Assembly: GCA_900548875.1 (NCBI GenBank)
Contig: URMA01000111.1
Span: forward strand, 1 to 8,323
Source of the DNA: an uncultured Porphyromonadaceae bacterium
Lineage (GTDB): Bacteria; Bacteroidota; Bacteroidia; Bacteroidales; Muribaculaceae
Reading direction: 5' to 3'
DNA: 8,323 bases
The notes beneath the pieces were generated by a model. That model was not told where the DNA came from. It saw only the letters and a program-made list of their open reading frames with translations, and searched no databases. Below, in pieces: positions 1 to 6,071 of the stretch; within the stretch, counting starts at the first letter, position 1; the number at the start of each line of letters is the position of its first letter. Position numbers and translations under genes: made by a program.

Positions 1-1
1 C

Positions 2-304
2 AGCGAGCCGGGCTGCTGCGGCATGCACATCACCTGCGAGCGCGATTCGCTGTTGCAGGGCGTGTCGACGGAGATTGTCTATTACGACGATGAAGACCTT
101 GATGCCTATGCCGGCATTCCTTCCAACGGCTATAACGAAGAACAGATTGAGGCTTTCCGCGACGTGCTGCTGACGCTGCTCCCCGACGACATTGCCGGAT
201 GGGCACGCTCGTTGCAGCTGCGCGGCATCAACCTGCCCGACATCGTGAAGGAAGAGCTGCTGCTCATCGTGCGCGAAGAGCGCGAACGCAAGGTAAACGG
301 ATAG
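2..304 (+). CDS. 3' part of a small conserved Cys-containing protein, function unknown (5'-truncated)
   Basis: The reading frame is open from base 2 to the TAG at 302-304, so the window cuts off the N-terminus. The ATG at 23 is internal: the codons before it read SEPGCCG, which continues directly into MHITCERDSLLQG and belongs with it. The visible part is about 100 residues, acidic and soluble. It begins with a cysteine cluster (CCGxHxxCExDSLL) and is followed by a YYDDEDLDAY segment and a helical stretch with DDIAGWARSLQLRGINLPD. I recognise the overall pattern as a small Bacteroidota-conserved family, which I recall as having an N-terminal membrane helix that would lie outside this window. 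I also recall database copies sometimes labelled phospholipase; nothing in this sequence supports that name. The clustered Cys/His residues could bind a metal, which would suit the metal-permease gene 31 bases downstream, but that is inference. Confidence 0.75.
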   Translation, partial: SEPGCCGMHITCERDSLLQGVSTEIVYYDDEDLDAYAGIPSNGYNEEQIEAFRDVLLTLLPDDIAGWARSLQLRGINLPDIVKEELLLIVREERERKVNG

Positions 305-335
305 CCGTTTGTCCGATGAATGAAAAAGGAAACGA

Positions 336-1148
336 ATGGAAATACTGGAATATACTTTCTTTAGAAACGCTCTGTTTGGGCTGATGCTGATAAGCGTGGC
401 ATCGGCCATTATCGGAACGTATGTCATCATCCGCCGGCTGATGTTTGTCAGCGGCGGTGTCACCCATGCTTGTTTCGGCGGATTGGGATTGGGCTACTAC
501 CTGGGAATGAACCCCCTGCTGATGGCCGGTGTGTTTGCCGTCGGCTCGTCGTTGGGTGTGGAATGGGTGTCGACACGCTACCATGTGCGGGAGGATTCCG
601 CCATTTCCGTCGTGTGGGCGTTGGGCATGGCCATTGGCGTGCTGTTTATTTTCCTTACGCCCGGCTATGTGCCCGAACTCAATAATTTCCTGTTCGGCAG
701 TATTCTTACCATCAGTCAGACCGATTTGCTGATTTTCGCCGTCTATCTGCTTGTGCTGTTGGGGTTTGTGGGCGTGTATTTCCGCCCGATTATGGCTTGT
801 GCTTTCGACAGCGACTTTGCCCGTACCATCGGTATGCCCGTGCGGCTTATCAACAGTGCGATGATGGTGCTTGTTTCCATTTGTATTGTGCTGACGCTGA
901 AACTTATCGGAATCATGCTGCTGATGTCGCTGTTTGCCATACCGCAGATGATTGCCGAAGTGTTCACCACGCGTTTGCGTCCGATGATAGCTTTGGCGGT
1001 GGTCGTGAGCCTGCTCGGTTCCGTGGCCGGCCTTTTCCTGTCCTATTATACCAACGTGCCGGCATCCGCTACCATCGTATTGACGCTGATAGCCGCCTAC
1101 GCCATTGTGCGTGTTGTCAGGGAAGCCAGACGGCGGCGTGTAAAATGA
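336..1148 (+). CDS. ABC-3 family metal ABC transporter permease (ZnuB/MntB-like)
   Basis: This encodes a 270-residue, very hydrophobic inner-membrane protein, the usual size for ABC-3 permeases that import zinc, manganese or iron. Family signatures can be read along its length: an N-terminal helix with LMLISVASAIIGTYVIIRR; the conserved loop FVSGGVTHACFGGLGLGYY near residues 38-56; FDSDFARTIGMP around residue 157; and LKLIGIMLLMSLFAIPQMIAE around residues 187-208, the cytoplasmic coupling region that contacts the ATPase. About seven or eight membrane helices can be counted. The C-terminus is strongly basic (REARRRRVK), as expected for a cytoplasmic tail. The ATG at 336 has an AGGA at 327-330 at good spacing. 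No ATP-binding subunit or solute-binding protein is adjacent on either side, so its partners must be encoded outside the visible part. The transported metal cannot be told from sequence alone; zinc is the commonest assignment. Confidence 0.9.
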   Translation: MEILEYTFFRNALFGLMLISVASAIIGTYVIIRRLMFVSGGVTHACFGGLGLGYYLGMNPLLMAGVFAVGSSLGVEWVSTRYHVREDSAISVVWALGMAIGVLFIFLTPGYVPELNNFLFGSILTISQTDLLIFAVYLLVLLGFVGVYFRPIMACAFDSDFARTIGMPVRLINSAMMVLVSICIVLTLKLIGIMLLMSLFAIPQMIAEVFTTRLRPMIALAVVVSLLGSVAGLFLSYYTNVPASATIVLTLIAAYAIVRVVREARRRRVK

Positions 1149-1205
1149 ACGCTGACAGGCAATAAATTACAGTTGAATCCGTTAAAATAATTAATTAAAA
1201 CAGAC

Positions 1206-4067
1206 TTGATTTTGACACGTCGTCCTATATATTTTCTGCTTCTTTTAGCGATGTTCTTCCTGCTGTTCCCTTCGTGCAGTACGAAAAAGAATACCGCCGG
1301 AACGCGTTTTTATCAGGCGTTTACGACGCGCTATAACGTGTATTTCAACGGCGAGGAGCACTACAAGGAGCAGCTGAAGAAAATAGAGGACGAATATGAG
1401 GACGACTATTCCGACCTGCTGTTTATCCATCCGGCAGAAGCGCATGCCGACCCGAAGGCCACCAAGCCGTCGGCCAACTTCGACCGTACGCTGGAAAAGA
1501 TGCAGAAGGCCATTGCCCTGCACTCCATCCAAAAGAAGCCGAAAAAGGACCGTGGCAAGATGCGCGATCCGAAATACCGCGAATATCTGAAACGCGGCGA
1601 ATACAATCCTTTTCTCCACAATGCCTGGCGGCTGATGGGTGAAGCCCAGTATCTGAACGGCGATTTTCTCGGCGCTGCATCCACATTCCGCTATATCGAA
1701 CGCTATTTCAACTGGTTGCCGGAACTCGTTACCGAGGCAAAAATCTGGCAGTTGCGTTCCTATTGTGCATTGGGTTGGACCAACGAGGCCGAAAATGTGG
1801 CCACCCGCCTGAAACCCGAAGAACTGACCACCAAAAAACTGCGTGGAATGTATAATATGGCGTATGCCGACTTCCTTATCAAGTCCAACCGTGGAAAAGA
1901 TGCCGTGACTTATTTGTCGCAGGCAGTCAATGCCGCCGGAGGTGCGCAGAAGACGCGCATGCGGTTCCTTCTCGGTCAGCTTCAGGAGCAGAACGGGATG
2001 AAGGCCGAAGCCTATCAGACGTTCAAGAAAGTGGCCGATGCTTCGAACGCTTCCTATCGGACGAAATTCAACGCCCGCATCAAGCAGAGCGAGGTGTATA
2101 TGGGCACGAACATCGAGCCGGAGGTGAAGTCGCTGGAACGAATGGCGCGGCAGGACCGGAACAAGGACTATCTCGACCAGGTGTATTATGCCATCGGTAA
2201 CCTGTATCTTTCGCGCGGCGACACGCTGAAGGCGATTGACAATTATGTGCTTGCCAACGAAAAAAGCACACGCAACGGCATTGACAAGGCCATCAACTCG
2301 ATAACCCTCGGCGGACTGTATTTCGACCGCTTCGAATACGACAAGGCGCAGCCGTGCTATTCGGAGGCCGTGCCGCAACTGCCCGACGATTATCCCGACT
2401 ATGAAATGTTGAAACGCCGTTCCGACGTGCTTGACGAACTGGCCGTATATTCGCAGAACGTCACGTTGCAGGATTCCTTGCTTGAACTGGCGAAACTTTC
2501 ACCCGAAGAACAGCGGAAAGTGGCCGAACGGTTGGCCGAAGAGTTGAAGGAAAAGGAACGGAAGGCGGCTGAAGAGGCCCGCCGTCAGGAATACCTGGCA
2601 CAGCAGAATGCCGCCGGAAACAAGTTGCAGAGCAACACGACCACCTATACGCTCAACACCGACAAGTCGTGGTATTTCTACAATACGGCCACGAAAAATG
2701 CCGGTAAGACACAGTTCCAGAAAATGTGGGGCAGCCGTAAGTTGGAAGACGACTGGCGGCGTTCGAACAAAACCACTTTCTCCATGTCGGATTTTGAGGA
2801 GGCCAACTACGACGAGCCGGAAGAAACCGTCATGACCGACTCGCTGGGCAATCCGCTTTCCGATGAGCAGATAGCCGATGTAAAGAAGGCGAAAGAGGAG
2901 GAGGCACGCGAGCAGGACCCGCACTATCCGGAATATTATCTGGTGCAGATTCCGAAGACGGAGGAAGAAATTCAGACTTCCCACAATGTGGTGCAGGAAG
3001 GTCTGTTCAACATGGGTATTATCTTGAAAGACAAGTTGGAGGACGTAAGGGCGGCTGAAAACGCGTTCAACGAACTGCTGGAACGCTATCCCGACAATAT
3101 CTATCGACTGGATGTGTACTACAACATGTATCTGATGTATATCCGCTATGGATATGCCGACAAGGCGGAACAGATGCGGCAGCTCGTTTTGCGCGACTTT
3201 GCCGATTCCAAATACGGACTGGCACTTGCCGATCCGAACTACATCGAGAACTTGCGCAACATGGAGCGCGTGCAGGAGGATATGTATGCCAAGACCTACG
3301 ACGACTATCTCAACAACCGTACGCAGGCCGTTCACGATGCTTACGCCGAAATGATGCGCCGCTTCCCGCTGTCGAAGATTATGCCGAAGTTCATGTTGCT
3401 CCATGCCATGTCGTATATTCCGGAAAAGGATTACGAAAAGTTCCGCGAAACGCTCAAGGAACTGCTTGTGCGTTATCCTGAAACCGACATTACGCCGCTT
3501 GCTTCATCCATTTTGAAGGATATGGCTCAGGGCCGCAAGGTGAACGAAGGGGCAACGAGCATGCGCGGCATGATTTGGTCAATTCGCCTGACCAACGACA
3601 CGACGGCTACCGACCCGAACCGCGAGCTGACGCCGTTTGACCCGTCGAGAGAAGGACCGCATATCTGTCTGCTTACCTATCCGACTGACAGCGTTTCGTC
3701 CAACCGTCTGCTGTTTGATGTGGCAAAGCATAACTTCTCCACTTATGCCGTGCGCGACTTCGACATCGACCGGATGACGTTCGGCCAGTTGGGCATCATC
3801 GTGATTAAAGGCTTTACGAGTTTTGCCGATTTGGAACAGTATAGCCGCGAACTGTTTGCCGACAAGCAAGTGCGGATTACGGAAAAGGTGAAGCCCGTAT
3901 TTATCAGCGAAAAGAACTTTGACCTCCTGCTCAAGGAAGGCCGTTCGTTTGAAGAATATTTCCGTTTCATAGCTGAGCAGTCGGACGATGCAGTTGAGAA
4001 AAAGATTCAGCAGGCGGAAGAACGTATCGAGAATGGAGAAGAACCGGAGGAAAGTTCCGGAGAATGA
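1206..4067 (+). CDS. porW: PorW/SprE family TPR lipoprotein (type IX secretion/gliding-associated)
   Basis: This is a 953-residue exported lipoprotein. The N-terminus has RR, a long hydrophobic core and the lipobox-like FPSC, giving Cys24 as the lipidated residue. The start is TTG at 1206: an in-frame stop lies at 1188-1190, no ATG falls between, and the next ATG (1251) would cut into the signal sequence. TTG at 1212 is an alternative. TPR-like helix pairs are visible around residues 138-168, 324-354, 361-392 and 598-670. A charged coiled-coil-like stretch spans roughly 430-468. The family-typical aromatic/basic motif follows, SWYFYN at 488-493 and WGSRKLEDDWRRSNK at 508-522. A separate alpha/beta-like C-terminal domain runs from about 818 to 885 (HICLLTYP, IIVIKGF), and the protein ends in an acidic tail. 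F. johnsoniae SprE and P. gingivalis PorW are lipoproteins required for T9SS secretion. Whether this host has a T9SS cannot be seen here. It is probably cotranscribed with the small gene that begins 3 bases after its stop. Confidence 0.85.
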   Translation: MILTRRPIYFLLLLAMFFLLFPSCSTKKNTAGTRFYQAFTTRYNVYFNGEEHYKEQLKKIEDEYEDDYSDLLFIHPAEAHADPKATKPSANFDRTLEKMQKAIALHSIQKKPKKDRGKMRDPKYREYLKRGEYNPFLHNAWRLMGEAQYLNGDFLGAASTFRYIERYFNWLPELVTEAKIWQLRSYCALGWTNEAENVATRLKPEELTTKKLRGMYNMAYADFLIKSNRGKDAVTYLSQAVNAAGGAQKTRMRFLLGQLQEQNGMKAEAYQTFKKVADASNASYRTKFNARIKQSEVYMGTNIEPEVKSLERMARQDRNKDYLDQVYYAIGNLYLSRGDTLKAIDNYVLANEKSTRNGIDKAINSITLGGLYFDRFEYDKAQPCYSEAVPQLPDDYPDYEMLKRRSDVLDELAVYSQNVTLQDSLLELAKLSPEEQRKVAERLAEELKEKERKAAEEARRQEYLAQQNAAGNKLQSNTTTYTLNTDKSWYFYNTATKNAGKTQFQKMWGSRKLEDDWRRSNKTTFSMSDFEEANYDEPEETVMTDSLGNPLSDEQIADVKKAKEEEAREQDPHYPEYYLVQIPKTEEEIQTSHNVVQEGLFNMGIILKDKLEDVRAAENAFNELLERYPDNIYRLDVYYNMYLMYIRYGYADKAEQMRQLVLRDFADSKYGLALADPNYIENLRNMERVQEDMYAKTYDDYLNNRTQAVHDAYAEMMRRFPLSKIMPKFMLLHAMSYIPEKDYEKFRETLKELLVRYPETDITPLASSILKDMAQGRKVNEGATSMRGMIWSIRLTNDTTATDPNRELTPFDPSREGPHICLLTYPTDSVSSNRLLFDVAKHNFSTYAVRDFDIDRMTFGQLGIIVIKGFTSFADLEQYSRELFADKQVRITEKVKPVFISEKNFDLLLKEGRSFEEYFRFIAEQSDDAVEKKIQQAEERIENGEEPEESSGE

Positions 4068-4070
4068 TAT

Positions 4071-4304
4071 ATGTTGGAAACTAAAAGTCAAGGGCTTATG
4101 AAAAACGGTAGGAACAAACGTTGGCTGATTTATCTGGTCATCTTTTTTGTGATTTTGGCGGCTATTATTCTTGTGTGCCGGTTGTCGCCCTCTGAAAGCG
4201 GAATCGACAGTAACCTGCTCGTCAACTCGGTCGCTGCACTGTTCTTTACGGGAATGGTTGCGCTGATTGACAGCGGTGTGCGCCGTTGGAAAAATAAAAA
4301 ATAG
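4071..4304 (+). CDS. Small two-helix membrane protein, function unknown
   Basis: This encodes 77 residues from the ATG at 4071, which begins 3 bases after the stop of the PorW-like gene, a spacing typical of translational coupling. An in-frame ATG at 4098 gives a 68-residue version starting MKNGRNKRW and is an equally reasonable start. The product has a basic N-terminus, a first hydrophobic helix (WLIYLVIFFVILAAIILV, about residues 19-36), a short polar loop with SPSESGIDSN, a second helix (LLVNSVAALFFTGMVALI), and a basic tail RRWKNKK. By the positive-inside rule both ends would be cytoplasmic and the loop periplasmic. I do not recognise the family. The position suggests an accessory or stabilising subunit for the neighbouring envelope lipoprotein, but that is inference from context only. 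Codon use and GC resemble the upstream gene, and a clear terminator follows 31 bases later, which supports it being a real last gene of the operon. Confidence 0.7.
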   Translation: MLETKSQGLMKNGRNKRWLIYLVIFFVILAAIILVCRLSPSESGIDSNLLVNSVAALFFTGMVALIDSGVRRWKNKK

Positions 4305-4335
4305 AAACTGCCTATTCATACTATTATAGCAATAT

Positions 4336-4376
4336 TTTGAACAGAAAAGGAAATAAAACTTCTTTTTCTGTTCAAA
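4336..4376 (+). terminator. Rho-independent-type terminator after the porW-like block
   Basis: The arms at 4336-4352 and 4360-4376 are 17 bases each. They pair fully apart from one position that is a G-U wobble in the + strand RNA. The loop is 7 bases (ATAAAAC). The stem is AT-rich but long. It sits 31 bases after the stop of the small membrane-protein gene and is followed by TTATTACTACTT. Being nearly symmetric, it could also stop transcription coming from the other side. Confidence 0.8.
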
Positions 4377-4486
4377 TTATTACTACTTAGCCAATCTTAA
4401 AAAATAGCAACAGCTGTCGTCGGCCATGGAGATTCCTATAATTTGAAGAACTTTTTGGATGTTACGCTCCAATATGTGGGGGCTTG

Positions 4487-4618
4487 TGTTTGGATCTGTT
4501 ACAAAATCTTGGTATTTTATGTTTGGATTTGTGACAAAAATTCCTTGTTTTATGTTTGGATTTATTACAAAATATTGCTGATTTGTGTTTGGATTTGTGA
4601 CAAAATGATGTATATTTG
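4487..4618 (+). repeat. Tandem array, four 33-base units, each a promoter-like module
   Basis: Four copies of a 20-base core begin at 4487, 4520, 4553 and 4586, spaced by exactly 33 bases. Copies 2 and 4 are identical (TGTTTGGATTTGTGACAAAA). Copies 1 and 3 differ at two positions each (TCTGTTACAAAA and TTTATTACAAAA in their second halves). The 13-base spacers are variable in their first part but all end in a T-rich tract (GTATTTTA, TTGTTTTA, CTGATTTG, TATATTTG). The core carries a TTTG at the place expected of a -33 element, and the end of each spacer falls where a -7 box would lie. Only the last spacer matches TAnnTTTG fully. Copies 2 and 4 also contain a perfect odd palindrome, TTTGT-G-ACAAA (4528-4538 and 4594-4604). 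Confidence 0.9.
4588..4618 (+). promoter_or_regulatory. Bacteroides-type promoter for the ATPase gene
   Basis: TTTG at 4588-4591 and TATATTTG at 4611-4618 (TAnnTTTG) are separated by 19 bases, matching the Bacteroides primary-sigma consensus. The -33 element lies inside the fourth repeat core and the -7 box is the end of its spacer. Transcription would be expected to begin about 4623-4626, leaving only a handful of bases (A-rich, GAAAAAAGAT) before the ATG at 4631. Confidence 0.75.
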
Positions 4619-4630
4619 CAGAAAAAAGAT

Positions 4631-5977
4631 ATGTTCAGACGAAGCGCAATAGACTGGTTAAATACTTGGAAAACAAAAGAAAATAGGAAACCGCTGGTTG
4701 TTCGTGGTGCAAGGCAGGTTGGAAAGACATCTTTGGTAGAAGAATTTGGCAAGCAATTTGACTTGTTTTTGTCTTTCAATTTGGAGAAGTCGGAGGACTT
4801 GGCTTTGTTTCAGCGTGAACTGCCGGTGAAGGAGCTTTTCGAACTGTTGTTGGCGATGAGAAATCGGACGAAGTCACGAGGCACAACTCTTCTGTTTATT
4901 GATGAAATACAGAATTCTCCTTATGCCATCAAACTATTGCGCTATTTTTATGAAGAAATGCCGGAAATTCATGTGATAGCCGCCGGTTCGTTGTTGGAAA
5001 CGATGCTAAACCGTCAGTTGTCGTTTCCGGTCGGTCGGGTGGAGTACATAGCTTTGCGGCCTTGTACTTTCGTGGAATTTTTAGGGGCTTTGGGCGAAAC
5101 TGCTTTGGAAGAAATGGTGAAGAATGCGACAGTGCCTGAGCCTTTGCATGCAAAAGCGATGTCGTTGTTCAACAAATACACTTTGATAGGAGGAATGCCC
5201 CAGGCTGTTGCCGACTATGCAAACAATCGGGATTTGGTGGCGCTTGACAGTGTGTATCAGTCGCTATTGACAGGCTATCGCGATGATGTGGAAAAATACA
5301 AGTCGTCGGAAATGTCGCGAAATGTGCTTCGTTATATCATTTCACATGGTTGGAACTTCGCAGCCGAGCGGATCACTTTTGAGCGTTTTGGAAATTCCAA
5401 TTATAAAAGTCGTGAGGTCGGTGACGCATTCCGTACATTGCAAAAGGCAATGCTGCTGGAGTTGGTTTATCCTACAACCGAAACCCGATTGCCGTTGACC
5501 TGTGATTTGAGGAAGCGTCCCAAATTGTTGTGGTTGGACACCGGCTTGGTGAATTATTCGGCAGGTGTGCAGTCGGAATTGTTGGGAAAAGAGGATATCA
5601 ATGATGCCTGGCGTGGAAGAATTGCCGAGCACATTGTCGGACAGGAGATTTTGGGGCAGGACAATGTGTTTTTGAGCGAACGGAGTTTCTGGGTACGGGA
5701 GGCACGAAACACACAGGCGGAATTGGATTATCTGTATAATTCACGTCGCTTCGGTCTGGTGCCGATAGAGGTGAAAAGCGGAACGAACGCGCGGCTGAAA
5801 TCCTTGCAGTTGTTTATGGAGGAGAGTGCCGGACGTGTTGCATTTCGTTTTTGGTCATTGCCATTTTCTTCCGATACGATTCGTCTTGATAGCGGAAAGG
5901 AATATAAATTGTATAATTTGCCTTACTATTATGCCGGTCAGTTGGAGAAAGTCTTGGAAAATGTCATAACCATGTGA
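4631..5977 (+). CDS. AAA_14/DUF4143 family ATPase
   Basis: This encodes 448 residues from ATG 4631. A TTG at 4616 would add five residues but lies inside the -7 promoter box, so I prefer the ATG. The N-terminal AAA half has Walker A GARQVGKT (26-33), Walker B LLFIDEIQ with D91 and E92, and a sensor-like AAGSLLE (117-123). The C-terminal DUF4143 half has SREVGDAFRTLQKAMLLELVYP, LWLDTGLVNY and a PD-(D/E)xK-like arrangement, E364-L-D366 followed by E380-V-K382 in PIEVKSG. The family is common and often multi-copy in Bacteroidota and archaea, but its biological role is not established; the nuclease-like motif suggests action on nucleic acid. GC is visibly lower than in the flanking genes (hand counts of three 60-base lines: 35, 40 and 50%) and TTG leucine codons are frequent. 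With its own promoter array before it, it looks like an acquired single-gene cassette between the PorW-like and PorX genes. Confidence 0.9.
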   Translation: MFRRSAIDWLNTWKTKENRKPLVVRGARQVGKTSLVEEFGKQFDLFLSFNLEKSEDLALFQRELPVKELFELLLAMRNRTKSRGTTLLFIDEIQNSPYAIKLLRYFYEEMPEIHVIAAGSLLETMLNRQLSFPVGRVEYIALRPCTFVEFLGALGETALEEMVKNATVPEPLHAKAMSLFNKYTLIGGMPQAVADYANNRDLVALDSVYQSLLTGYRDDVEKYKSSEMSRNVLRYIISHGWNFAAERITFERFGNSNYKSREVGDAFRTLQKAMLLELVYPTTETRLPLTCDLRKRPKLLWLDTGLVNYSAGVQSELLGKEDINDAWRGRIAEHIVGQEILGQDNVFLSERSFWVREARNTQAELDYLYNSRRFGLVPIEVKSGTNARLKSLQLFMEESAGRVAFRFWSLPFSSDTIRLDSGKEYKLYNLPYYYAGQLEKVLENVITM

Positions 5978-5996
5978 TTGTTTCTCAAAAAATGCT

Positions 5997-6012
5997 AACT
6001 TTACGGAAAGTT
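5997..6012. other. Short perfect hairpin between the ATPase and porX promoter
   Basis: AACTTT (5997-6002) and AAAGTT (6007-6012) pair perfectly around an ACGG loop. It lies 20 bases after the ATPase stop and just before the -33 element of the porX promoter. The stem is short, AT-rich and not followed by a T run, so it is a weak terminator candidate at best. It could equally be an operator or chance. Confidence 0.35.
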
Positions 6013-6015
6013 GCG

Positions 6016-6047
6016 TTTGCAGAAGAACAAAGCATGGAGTAAATTTG
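6016..6047 (+). promoter_or_regulatory. Bacteroides-type promoter for porX
   Basis: TTTG at 6016-6019 and TAAATTTG at 6040-6047 (TAnnTTTG) are separated by 20 bases, a full match to the Bacteroides consensus. Transcription would start about 6052-6055, roughly 18 bases before the ATG at 6072. This separates porX transcription from the ATPase upstream. Confidence 0.75.
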
Positions 6048-6071
6048 TAGAATCTAAAACGATTGGACAGA

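Larger units (their letters stand above)
4305..4630. other. Non-coding gap: terminator, unassigned AT-rich stretch, promoter array
   Basis: This is the only gene-free stretch longer than 300 bases. It holds a stem-loop terminator (4336-4376), then about 110 bases (4377-4486) in which I see no convincing gene or RNA, then the four-unit 33-base repeat array (4487-4618) that ends in the promoter of the ATPase gene. A degenerate extra repeat unit may begin near 4452, where TTTTTGGAT and GTTAC are recognisable but two bases are missing. Open frames crossing the array on both strands are by-products of a repeat period divisible by three. Confidence 0.8.

Noticed and set aside
23..304. Complete 93-residue gene starting at ATG 23
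   Set aside because: The frame is open to base 2 and the preceding codons (including two Cys) fit the same motif, so the gene is truncated by the window and not complete.
4487..4618. Possible small CRISPR array
   Set aside because: Units are direct repeats with 20-base cores and 13-base spacers. That is too short for CRISPR, the spacers share T-rich ends, there are no cas genes, and the last unit is a promoter.
4616..4630. TTG at 4616 as the ATPase start
   Set aside because: It lies inside the TATATTTG box, and the ATG at 4631 in the same frame gives the expected family N-terminus.
4443..4652. Open frames across the repeat array on both strands that encode an 11-residue repeat (VWICDK-like on the + strand, CHKSKHK-like on the - strand)
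   Set aside because: The repeat period is 33 bases, so any frame without a stop in one unit stays open. The frame runs through a consensus promoter and into the ATPase start, and the start codon is not ATG. I treat both as by-products.
4631..5977. ATPase as part of a toxin-antitoxin pair or a larger defence island
   Set aside because: It stands alone between a terminator and the porX promoter. I see no second small gene or other defence gene beside it.
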